Assembly: GCA_964392615.1 (NCBI GenBank)
Contig: CAYMRB010000551.1
Coordinates: forward strand, 1-5,674
Direction of reading: 5' to 3'
DNA from: CAYMRB01 sp964392615
GTDB taxonomy: Bacteria > Planctomycetota > UBA8108
DNA length: 5,674 bases
Shown: one piece after another, positions 1 through 5,674 of the stretch
How positions within the stretch are numbered: position 1 is the stretch's first letter
How the letters are laid out: every line of letters starts with the position of its first letter
Position numbers and translations under genes: made by a program
The notes under the pieces: model-generated
Seen by the model: the letters and a program-made list of their open reading frames with translations, nothing else
Databases searched by the model: none
Told to the model about the DNA's origin: nothing

Positions 1-2
1 CA

Positions 3-299
3 CGATCTGACCGCAAGCCGTCTCGCTCGACGGAGGAGCGCTTCGATCGCCTGCAGGACGCCTTGCGCAGGTTGACTCCCGAGCAGCGTCAAGTCATCCG
101 CATGTCGCGGATCGACGGGCTCAAGATCCGGGAGATCGCCGCGCGCACGGATCGGTCCGTGGATGCCGTCAAGCAGCTCATCCTTCGCGGCCTGCGCAGC
201 CTGAAGCGGCACTTCGGCGACACCGAGAGTCTTCACCTGCCGGATCGGACGTTCGACAGTGAGACGACACCGGGCGTCGACGGGGAGGTCGAGCCATGA
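3..299 (+). CDS. ECF-type RNA polymerase sigma factor, C-terminal part (region 4), 5' truncated by window
   Basis: This is the 3' end of a sigma-70 family gene. Its reading frame is open from base 3, so the start lies outside the window. The 98 visible residues contain a sigma region 4 helix-turn-helix. A segment reading ALRRLTPEQRQVIRM is followed by GLKIREIAARTDRSVDAVKQ and then a basic helix (RGLRSLKRHF). This pattern binds the -35 element in ECF sigma factors. A polar tail of about 26 residues rich in Ser, Thr and Asp follows region 4. Region 2 is not visible, so the ECF subgroup cannot be fixed. The stop TGA (297-299) overlaps the ATG of the downstream kinase as ATGA, which implies an operon with translational coupling. 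Such pairing is known for planctomycete ECF groups and for Vibrio EcfP/PknT, where the kinase activates the sigma factor by phosphorylation. That role is inferred here. The TTG at 63 is not the real start, because the conserved reading continues upstream of it. Confidence 0.85.
   Translation, partial: RSDRKPSRSTEERFDRLQDALRRLTPEQRQVIRMSRIDGLKIREIAARTDRSVDAVKQLILRGLRSLKRHFGDTESLHLPDRTFDSETTPGVDGEVEP
282..288 (+). promoter_or_regulatory. Ribosome binding site of the kinase gene, inside the sigma factor gene
   Basis: GGGGAGG lies 7 nt upstream of the ATG at 296, within the last codons of the sigma factor. It supports 296 as the true kinase start and fits coupled translation through the ATGA overlap. 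Confidence 0.6.
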
Positions 300-3200
300 G
301 CGACCCCGATCGCGCCCGTTTCGACGATCTGGTCACGCAGTACATCGACCGTTTCGCGGCAGGCGAGACCATCGAGCCGGAAGACATCCTGCTCGCCCAT
401 CCCGACCTGGGGGTGGAGATTCTCGACGAGCTTCGCATCTATCTCGACCTCGATGACGATTCGGGTCTCCAGGACGACTCGAACCTCGACGACGGCGTGC
501 AGCGGAGTGCCGACTGTCTCGGCACGCTCGGCGACTACACGCTGCGCCGACGGATCGGACGCGGCGGCATGGGAGTGGTCTACGAGGCGTGGCAGGCGTC
601 GATGGACCGCGGCGTGGCGTTGAAGGTTCTCCCCGCGGGGATCGCAGCGGACCCGAGGGCGGTGGGGGGGGGGGGGGGGGCGGGGGGCGGGGGTGTTGGC
701 CGGGGGGGGGGTGTTGGGGGGCCCCCGGGGGGGCCCCCGCGGCGCCCCGGGGGGGGGGGGGGCGTTGGGCGGCCGAGGCTCGCGTGGCGGGGAAGCTCCA
801 CCATCCGAACATCGTCAGCGTCTACGGCATGGGTGTCGAGCAGGACACGCCGTACTTCGCGATGGAGCTCGTCGAGGGCGAGACGCTGGCCGCGGTGTTG
901 CGTCGTGAGCCGCCCGCGCCTGACGCGTTCCAGTCCCACTGCCTGTACATGGCCAGCGCGTTCGCGGACGTCGCCGATGGGCTTCAGCACGCGCACGCGG
1001 GCGGCGTCGTGCACCGAGACATCAAGCCGTCGAACTTGATCGTCGATGGTGACCGCCATATTCGCATCCTCGACTTCGGCCTCGCGCGCCTCGAGGGGCA
1101 GGACGCGCTGACGGTCACGGGCGACTTCCTCGGCACGCCGCAGTACATGAGTCCCGAGCAGGCTCGGCGGCAGAAGGTGCCCGTCGACCACCGTACGGAC
1201 ATCTACTCGCTCGGCGCAACGTTCTACGAAGCGCTCGTCCGGCGGCCGCCGCATGAGGGCAGGGACCGCGAGGACACGCTCTCGCGGATCATCGAGCGCG
1301 ACCCGCGACCTCCGCGGCAGTTGAACCCCCGGGTGCCGGCCGAGCTCGAGACGATCGTCTTGAAGTGTTTGCGGAAGGATCCCGACGATCGCTACCGCAC
1401 GGCGGAGGCCCTGGCGCAGGATCTGCGGCGTTTCGTGCGCGGCGATCCGATCGAGGCGCGGCCGCAGGGGAGGTGGCAGCGGCTCCGACGTCGGGTGGCC
1501 CGCGAGAAGCTCCGCCTCTTTGTCGCGGGCACTGCAGCGGTGCTCGTGCTCGCGTGCGCCGTCCTCGCGTGGCGGCTGTCGGTCGAATCGATGCGCCAGC
1601 GCTCGCAGGAGTACGATCGGACGGTCGTCGCCGCGGCGATGAAGCTCCTGCGGGGAGAGACGATCCTGGCGGGCGTGCGCGGCAGCCGCGCGGAGGGAGT
1701 CTCCCTGTTGCCGGCGGAGTACGACCGAGATCTCGTGGAGCGGGGCAAGGCCGCTATCGTCGAGGCGCTCCAGGACCTCGAACGCGCGCGTGAGCTGCTG
1801 CCGGAGCGCTTCGAGGCCTACTACCACCGCGGGCGGGCCCTGCTGATGCTCCGTCGCGGCAACGACGCGGTCGGCGAGCTTGAGGAGGCGCTGGGGCGCA
1901 ATCCGGGCTTCGCGCCGGCGCTCGTGCTCAGGACGCAAGCGCGCGGTGAGGACGACGATCCGGACCTCACTACCGACCCGCGCGGCGCGGCCTGGAGGAG
2001 GGCACAACGCGCCATGCGGAAGTGGCGCTTCGACGAGGCCATCGCGGCCTGGGACGAGCTCGTCGCGCTCGAGGGGGAGGCGGGCGAGCTCTACCCGGGC
2101 TCCAGGACCATCCACCTGCTCGGCCGCGGAACCGCGCGTTTGTGGGCCGAGGACTACGACGGGGCGGTGCTCGATTTCTGGGCCGCTCGCACGCGATCGC
2201 AGGTCTCGTGGGGAGAGCTCCTCGAGCCGCACCTGTTGCTCGGCATGACGTACTTTCTGCGAGGCAACCCCGGCGACCTCGACAGGGCGGACGAGCGTCT
2301 GCGGGAGGCCGCGCGGCTGTGCGGCTCGCCAGAGGAAGGGGACGTCTGGACGGAGGCGATCTACTCGCTGCTCGTTCGGAGATGCTGGCTCCGCGAGCGT
2401 TTCCCCGCGGCGATCGAGGCCGCGCGTCGGGTGGCACGACTCTGCCCCCACGACATGAAGGCGCGTCTCACGCTGGGCCGAACCCTCCTCGCTCGCGTCT
2501 GGCTCGTGCGCCACAGCGAGGGCGGGGCGGAAGAAGGGGATCTGAGCGAGGCGTTTGCCGAACTCTTGGACGTCGCCGAGGGGGCGCTCCAGCTCGACCG
2601 CATGAGTCCCGCCGCCCACGACTTCATGGGCAAGACGTTTGCGTTCACGGGCGAGCTTGATAGGGCCCGCAGTAGCTTCGCGAAGGCCCAGAGTCTTCTG
2701 GAATCCGAGGTTTCACAACGGAGATTCGACATGAAGAACACTGACGGAAGGGCGGCCGCGGCAGTCGCGTCGCTGGTCGTGGTGCTCACTAGCGCGGGAA
2801 AGGCCCAGGAGGGGCGTTTCGAAGATGTGAGGCCTGTCGAGAGCGTGGGCGGCGAAGTCAACTCGCCACTCGGTGAGATGCAGCCGTGTCTCTCGAGTGA
2901 TGGTCGGCAGCTCTACTTCGTGTCGTTCCGCAATTGGTCGACAAGTACCAGCGATATCTACGTCGCCTGGCGTGGGCGGCGAGGCGAGCCGTGGGCTGGC
3001 GTTCGACCCCTGGACGAGCTCAACACACCGGCGCAAGAGAGAGAGCCGAGCCTGTCGCACGACGGCTTGACGCTCTACTTTCACTCCGAAGTCCAGAGTG
3101 GCCTCGGACGTGGCGACATCTTCGTCGCGCATCGGGAAAGCCCGTGGGATCCGGACGGACGTCCTGCTCGGTTTGGGGAGGCGTCGCTTCTGGACGAGGT

Positions 3201-3960
3201 CGACAGCGACGCGAACGACAACGGCCCGTGCATCTCGCGGGACGGGTTGGAGCTCTTCTTTCAGTCCAAGCGCACCGGCGGACTCGGCGACTTGTACGTC
3301 GCGAGGCGGCGTGCCATCGATCTCCGCTTCGGCGAGCCGACGCCGCTTGCGAGCCTGAACACGCCGAACCACGAGCGCAGCCCGAGTCTCTCATGCGACG
3401 GACTGGCGCTCTTCTACAGCACGGGGCCCGCCGGGCGTAGTGGCGGGAGGATCATGGTCGCGACGCGCGCGAACGGCGAGAGTGACTTCGGCGTCCCTGT
3501 GCCCCTCGGACCTCCGGTGGACACCGGCGACCTGTACGCGGGTGGCCACCCTGACATCTCCTGCGACTGGCCGGCGGACGGCGCCGTGCTCCACTTCGGG
3601 CGCTCCGTGGGGGGAGCCCGGCCCGCGATCTACCAGGCCACCTGGCGCCGCACAGACACCCCTGGCATCGGTCCGTTCCTCCGCGGCGACTGCGACGCCA
3701 ACGGCTCGGCCAGCGGCGATCCCGCCGACGCGGTCGCCCTGCTGCGGTACAAGTTCGCCGGCGCGTCTCGGCCGCCGTGCCTCGCCGCTTGCGACGCGGA
3801 CGGCGACGGCAGCCTCGGGGGAGTGACCGACGCGGTGTACATGCTCGGCTTCAGTTTCCTCGGAGGACCGAGCCCGGTGGCGCCCTATCCCGCCTGCGCC
3901 CGTTCGACGCGGGCGAGCGACGTGGCCCTGGGCTGCGACGAGCCGCTCGCGTGTCCGTAG
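296..3960 (+). CDS. Transmembrane Ser/Thr protein kinase with TPR repeats; frame broken at about 665-762; frame reads on into a PD40/dockerin module
   Basis: This is a eukaryotic-like (Hanks-type) kinase. The N-terminal part is in the frame starting at 296. It has an acidic leader of about 80 residues, then the glycine loop GRGGMGVVYEA (residues 88-98) and VALK with the ATP-binding Lys at 110. After a G-run tract the kinase resumes in another frame from about 763, with helix C EARVAGKLHHPNIV, HRDIKPSN (catalytic Asp codon 1018-1020), DFG (1072-1080), GTPQYMSPEQ (1132-1161) and DIYSLG (1198-1215). A hydrophobic segment at about 1513-1578 is the membrane anchor. TPR-like helices follow, most clearly at about 1780-1940, 2005-2200 and 2620-2700. 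The kinase proper would end near 2730 at about 780 residues, but no stop occurs until 3958. As written, the N-terminal frame stops at 1039, so no full-length product is possible without correcting the tract. The likely role is to sense an external signal through the TPR region and phosphorylate targets, plausibly the overlapping sigma factor (inferred). Confidence 0.8.
665..762 (+). other. Low-complexity G-run tract interrupting the kinase domain
   Basis: About 98 bases consist almost entirely of G runs with a few C runs, and contain a repeated GGTGTTGG-like motif and G/C palindromes (about 715-740). Conserved kinase sequence flanks it directly: DPRAV ends at 664 and RWAAEARVAGKL begins at 763. 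Related kinases usually have only about one residue between these points, so roughly 95 bases look extra. That is not a multiple of three, which explains the frame change. The composition is unlike the rest of the gene. An assembly or base-calling artefact is the best explanation; a real insertion is less likely. Confidence 0.8.
2720..2723 (+). promoter_or_regulatory. Shine-Dalgarno for the internal start at 2731
   Basis: GGAG lies 7 nt before the ATG at 2731, inside the open frame that continues from the kinase. Together with the signal peptide that begins at this ATG, it argues for independent initiation of the secreted module. Confidence 0.5.
2731..3960 (+). CDS. Secreted PD40-repeat beta-propeller protein with C-terminal dockerin-like Ca-binding repeats
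   Basis: Read from ATG 2731 this gives 409 residues. The first 26 form a signal peptide: a Lys near the start, a hydrophobic core AAAAVASLVVVLTSAG and a probable cut near GKAQ. Five PD40/TolB-like propeller blades follow, each with an S-x-DG-x-x-L-(Y/F)-F core: LSSDGRQLYF (about 2875-2970), LSHDGLTLYF (3040-3132), ISRDGLELFF (3214-3303), LSCDGLALFY (3370-3462) and a divergent ISCDWPADGAVLHF (3538-3645). The C-terminus has two Ca-loop-like repeats, DCDANGS (from 3688) and DADGDGS (from 3793). They are followed by paired helices ADAVALLRYKF and TDAVYMLGFSF, then a short tail with several cysteines. This terminal module is typical of exported planctomycete proteins. The protein is probably cell-surface or periplasmic; its ligand is unknown. 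It is in frame with the upstream kinase, so it may instead be the extracellular part of one large receptor kinase. Confidence 0.7.
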   Translation: MKNTDGRAAAAVASLVVVLTSAGKAQEGRFEDVRPVESVGGEVNSPLGEMQPCLSSDGRQLYFVSFRNWSTSTSDIYVAWRGRRGEPWAGVRPLDELNTPAQEREPSLSHDGLTLYFHSEVQSGLGRGDIFVAHRESPWDPDGRPARFGEASLLDEVDSDANDNGPCISRDGLELFFQSKRTGGLGDLYVARRRAIDLRFGEPTPLASLNTPNHERSPSLSCDGLALFYSTGPAGRSGGRIMVATRANGESDFGVPVPLGPPVDTGDLYAGGHPDISCDWPADGAVLHFGRSVGGARPAIYQATWRRTDTPGIGPFLRGDCDANGSASGDPADAVALLRYKFAGASRPPCLAACDADGDGSLGGVTDAVYMLGFSFLGGPSPVAPYPACARSTRASDVALGCDEPLACP

Positions 3961-3998
3961 GAGACTGTCTCAGGGATTCAGCGGGCTTCGGCGGTCTA

Positions 3999-4020
3999 CG
4001 ACGGAGCGTCTACTCCGTTG
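3999..4020. terminator. Possible hairpin between convergent genes
   Basis: ACGGAG (4001-4006) pairs with CTCCGT (4013-4018) across a 6-nt loop. The stem extends by one G-T and one C-G pair to 8 bp. It sits at the end of the minus-strand gene, whose stop codon falls in the loop, and about 40 nt past the plus-strand stop. No T-tract follows on either strand, so a function as an intrinsic terminator is doubtful. Confidence 0.25.
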
Positions 4021-4546
4021 CTGCTTCAGAGCTGCTCGAGCTCTGCCTCTCCTCGGCAGCGCTGCGCTGCGGGACCGACCAGTGCGCCTGGACGATGCGC
4101 CACTTCCCGTCCTGCTTCTCCAGGCCCCACGTGACCCGGACGCCCGGGAACTCCCGCGTCTGGCCCCGAAACTCGAATGTCGCGCCTTGCTCCCAGGTTG
4201 CCCACGCGGCAGTGCCCGAGGAGCTCACCTTGATCTTCCCCAGCTTGTGCTCGAAGTCGATCTCGCTCGCGTTGGCGAAGAAGAACTCGTAGCCGACCTT
4301 GATCTTCTTCCAGCCGACCGTCATGCGCCCGGCAGTGGCGTGGATCAGGACGGTGTCCTCGTCGTGGGAGAAGAGCTGTGACACGGCTTCCATGTCCTCG
4401 GCATCACACGCCTTCTCGTAGCGGTCGATGACCGCGGCAATCGACTGGATCGCTTCCTTTTCCTTCTCCGACGGTTCCTCCGGAGACTCCGGGACTGCAG
4501 CAAAGGCGATCAGAAGCGGGGGGAGGACGAAAAGGGCGGACTTCAT
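4010..4546 (-). CDS. Exported SnoaL/NTF2-like domain protein
   Basis: A protein of 178 residues with a signal peptide (MKSALFVLPPLLIAFAAVPES), a short Glu/Lys/Pro linker and one SnoaL-like (SnoaL_3/DUF4440-type) domain. The domain shows the usual order: a first helix IAAVIDRYEKACDAEDMEAV, then LFSHDEDTVLI, GWKKIKVGYEFFF, a strand AWATWEQGATFEF, RVTWGLEKQDGKWRIVQAHWS at the end, and a Ser/Glu-rich tail. Such domains form a cone-shaped alpha+beta fold that binds small ligands or acts as a subunit; no catalytic function can be assigned. The start at 4546 is chosen because AGGAGG lies 8 nt upstream and the signal peptide begins exactly there. An upstream in-frame ATG at 4624 would add 26 polar residues, lacks a comparable site and would hide the signal peptide. 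The gene is convergent with the kinase block and divergent from the phosphatase gene, so it is likely a single-gene unit. Confidence 0.8.
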   Translation of the reverse strand: MKSALFVLPPLLIAFAAVPESPEEPSEKEKEAIQSIAAVIDRYEKACDAEDMEAVSQLFSHDEDTVLIHATAGRMTVGWKKIKVGYEFFFANASEIDFEHKLGKIKVSSSGTAAWATWEQGATFEFRGQTREFPGVRVTWGLEKQDGKWRIVQAHWSVPQRSAAEERQSSSSSEAATE

Positions 4547-4554
4547 GGCGGGTC

Positions 4555-4560
4555 CCTCCT
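4555..4560 (-). promoter_or_regulatory. Strong ribosome binding site of the SnoaL-like gene
   Basis: On the minus strand AGGAGG is followed by 8 nt and then the ATG at 4546. It decides the start in favour of the shorter reading with a signal peptide. Confidence 0.75.
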
Positions 4561-4600
4561 TGAGAATCGGGTTTGCGGCAACGCCCTTCACACGGACTCG

Positions 4601-4630
4601 ATCGTAACCGCTGTGCGTTGACAAAGTCGA
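4601..4630 (-). promoter_or_regulatory. Weak candidate promoter for the SnoaL-like gene
   Basis: On the minus strand, TCGACT (4630-4625) and TACGAT (4606-4601) each match four of six sigma-70 consensus bases and are separated by 18 nt. The resulting leader would be about 48 nt. The -35 part lies within the inverted repeat shared with the opposite promoter. The match is modest and could be chance. Confidence 0.2.
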
Positions 4631-4638
4631 CGCACAGC
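4610..4638. repeat. 13-bp inverted repeat with 3-nt loop in the divergent intergenic region
   Basis: GCTGTGCGTTGAC (4610-4622) and GTCGACGCACAGC (4626-4638) are reverse complements except for one position, which is a G-T wobble in RNA. The loop is AAA. No T-tract follows on either strand, so it is not a typical intrinsic terminator. It covers the -35 box and part of the spacer of the predicted promoter for the phosphatase gene, so it could be an operator for a dimeric regulator of one or both divergent genes. Confidence 0.7.
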
Positions 4639-4646
4639 CGTCTCAT
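4618..4646 (+). promoter_or_regulatory. Predicted sigma-70-type promoter of the HAD phosphatase gene
   Basis: A perfect -35 box TTGACA (4618-4623) is followed after 17 nt by TCTCAT (4641-4646), a 4/6 match to TATAAT. Transcription would begin about 7 nt further, near 4653-4655, essentially at the GTG start codon. The -35 box lies within the inverted repeat. Confidence 0.45.
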
Positions 4647-4654
4647 CCGAACCC

Positions 4655-5518
4655 GTGTCCCCCACCGACGAACCGAACGACTCCCTGCGCCGCATCCGTC
4701 ACGTCGCCCTCGACCTCGATGGCACCGTGTACTGCGGCAGCGAGCTCTTTCCGTGGACGCTCGACGCTCTGGCGGAGCTCCGGTCGCTCGGCATCGGCAC
4801 CACGTTCTTGACGAACAACTCGTCGCGCAGCGCGGTGGCGTACCGCGATCACCTGCGCGATATGGGAATCGACGCGACGCTCGACGAGATCCGCACGTCG
4901 GCGGGCGCGACGCTCGAGTACCTGTCGCAGGCGCATCCGGACGCGAAGACGGCGTACGTGCTCGGCACGGCGAGCCTGCGCGAGGAGTTCGCGCAGTCGA
5001 GCATCCGGCACGTCGGCGAGGAGGAATCGGACGACGAGGAGCCGGACGTCGTCGTCGTCGGCTTCGACACCGCGCTGCGCTACGACGCGCTGTGCCGCGC
5101 TGCGTGGTGGATCGCGCGTGGCAAGCCGTTCATCGCGACGCACCCGGACCGCGTGTGCCCGACGAATCGCCCGACGGTGCTCGTCGACTGTGGCGCCGTC
5201 TGCGCCGCGCTCGAGGCCGCGACGGGTCGAGCGCCGGACGCGGTACTCGGCAAGCCGGACCCGCGCATGCTCGCCGGGATTCTCGCGAAGCACGACCTCG
5301 AGCCTTCCGAGCTGGCGATGGTCGGCGATCGGATCTACACCGACATCGCGATGGGCCGCGCCGCGGGCGCGCTTGCAGTGCTGGTTCTCAGCGGTGAAGC
5401 GAGCGCCGCTGACGCGCGCACCACCGAGCCGCGCGCCGACCTTGTCGTCGATCATCTCGGCGAGCTCTGCCGCAGGCTGCGCGCCGCGCGCGACGTATCG
5501 AAACCTTCGAGGGACTGA
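4655..5518 (+). CDS. HAD-superfamily phosphatase, subfamily IIA (NagD-like)
   Basis: A protein of 287 residues, about the usual length for HAD-IIA enzymes such as NagD, 4-nitrophenylphosphatase and phosphoglycolate phosphatase. All four HAD motifs are visible. Motif I is DLDGTVY, with nucleophile Asp20 and acid/base Asp22. Motif II is TNNSSRS, starting at Thr53. Motif III is GKPDPRM, with Lys200. Motif IV is GDRIYTDI, with Asp225 and Asp230 for Mg binding. The C2-type cap lies between motifs II and III and includes VVVVGFD and the ATHPDRVCPT segment typical of this subfamily. An acidic stretch EEESDDEE precedes it. No signal peptide is seen, so it is cytoplasmic and hydrolyses a phosphate ester whose identity cannot be told from sequence. 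The start is GTG at 4655: an in-frame stop lies at 4619-4621, no other start codon occurs between, and no Shine-Dalgarno precedes it, suggesting a leaderless mRNA. A membrane protein gene follows 3 nt after the stop. Confidence 0.9.
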   Translation: MSPTDEPNDSLRRIRHVALDLDGTVYCGSELFPWTLDALAELRSLGIGTTFLTNNSSRSAVAYRDHLRDMGIDATLDEIRTSAGATLEYLSQAHPDAKTAYVLGTASLREEFAQSSIRHVGEEESDDEEPDVVVVGFDTALRYDALCRAAWWIARGKPFIATHPDRVCPTNRPTVLVDCGAVCAALEAATGRAPDAVLGKPDPRMLAGILAKHDLEPSELAMVGDRIYTDIAMGRAAGALAVLVLSGEASAADARTTEPRADLVVDHLGELCRRLRAARDVSKPSRD

Positions 5519-5521
5519 GCG

Positions 5522-5674
5522 ATGGACCCGTTTGTCTACCAGTACGCGATCGGCGCGGTCATCTTCCTCATCGGCATCTACTTCGGCGGTCGGCAGGGCT
5601 ACATCGGCCTGAAGGGGAAGGGCCTGCGCAACCTCGTCATCATGGTCGCCGGCTTCCTGTTCTTCATGGCGATT
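5522..5674 (+). CDS. Unrecognised membrane protein, N-terminal part, truncated by window end
   Basis: An open frame from ATG 5522 runs to the window end, giving 51 residues. It begins MDPFVYQYAIGAVIFLIGIY, a first hydrophobic helix. A loop with Arg, Lys and Gly (GGRQGYIGLKGKGLRN) follows, then the start of a second hydrophobic helix (LVIMVAGFLFFMAI). A good Shine-Dalgarno (GAGGGA, 5509-5514) lies 7 nt upstream, inside the end of the phosphatase gene, and the intergenic gap is 3 nt, so the two genes are probably co-transcribed. The short N-terminal helix followed by a charged loop resembles the extra N-terminal segment of some sodium:solute symporter-type transporters in Planctomycetota. This is only a weak impression, and the function should be treated as unknown. 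Confidence 0.7.
   Translation, partial: MDPFVYQYAIGAVIFLIGIYFGGRQGYIGLKGKGLRNLVIMVAGFLFFMAI

Noticed and set aside
63..65. TTG at 63 as the start of a small 78-residue protein
   Set aside because: The sigma region 4 reading continues upstream in the same frame to the window edge, so it is an internal codon.
589..762. ATG at 589 as the start of the kinase/propeller gene
   Set aside because: Here the conserved glycine loop and VALK are read in the other frame. The 589 frame gives Gly/Arg-rich nonsense until about 763.
665..762. Programmed ribosomal frameshifting on the G runs
   Set aside because: About 95 extra bases of low-complexity codons would have to be translated into the middle of the kinase N-lobe. 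A simple slip would not restore a sensible protein.
580..2619. Long minus-strand open frame (679 codons) opposite the kinase
   Set aside because: It mirrors a high-GC coding region, is rich in Arg, Pro and Ala with no recognisable domain, and crosses the G-run tract as poly-Pro. The plus strand carries clear kinase motifs, so this is a shadow.
3961..3971. GAGAC-T-GTCTC palindrome after the kinase-frame stop
   Set aside because: A single-base loop cannot form a normal RNA hairpin and no T-tract follows. It is too short to call a site.
4547..4624. Upstream ATG at 4624 for the SnoaL-like gene
   Set aside because: It would add 26 polar residues before a perfect signal peptide, and the strong AGGAGG serves the ATG at 4546.
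4643..5455. Minus-strand open frame (270 codons) opposite the HAD gene
   Set aside because: The composition is Arg/Ala-rich and low in complexity, with no domain, while the plus strand has all HAD motifs.

Overview
The window is high-GC bacterial DNA that looks like a member of the Planctomycetota. Three things point there: an ECF-type sigma factor overlapping a Ser/Thr kinase with a single transmembrane segment and TPRs, a secreted PD40-type beta-propeller protein, and a C-terminal pair of Ca-binding (dockerin/EF-hand-like) repeats followed by a Cys-containing tail. This is inference from architecture; no marker gene is present.

Region 1 (1-3960, + strand) is a signalling block. The C-terminal end of a sigma factor (region 4) overlaps by 4 nt (ATGA) the start of a eukaryotic-like Ser/Thr kinase. 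The kinase has a cytoplasmic catalytic domain, one membrane segment and TPR-like repeats. Its reading frame is broken between the VALK lysine and helix C by a strange G-run tract (about 665-762), which looks like an assembly or base-calling artefact. Past the TPRs the open frame runs without a stop into a module that looks like an independent secreted protein: an ATG at 2731 with a good Shine-Dalgarno, a signal peptide, five PD40-type repeats and a dockerin-like tail. The two are either truly fused, or the stop between them has been lost.

Region 2 (3961-4546) is a short convergent gap with a small hairpin, then a minus-strand gene for an exported SnoaL/NTF2-like protein with a well-defined start at 4546.

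Region 3 (4547-4654) is a divergent intergenic region. It holds a near-perfect 13-bp inverted repeat with a 3-nt loop. A consensus TTGACA -35 box lies inside it, and a fair -10 box follows 17 nt later. The predicted transcript would start almost at the GTG of the next gene, suggesting a leaderless mRNA.

Region 4 (4655-5674, + strand) encodes a HAD-IIA (NagD-like) phosphatase with all four catalytic motifs. It is followed 3 nt later by the start of an unrecognised membrane protein cut by the window edge. No tRNA, rRNA, CRISPR array or mobile element was seen.
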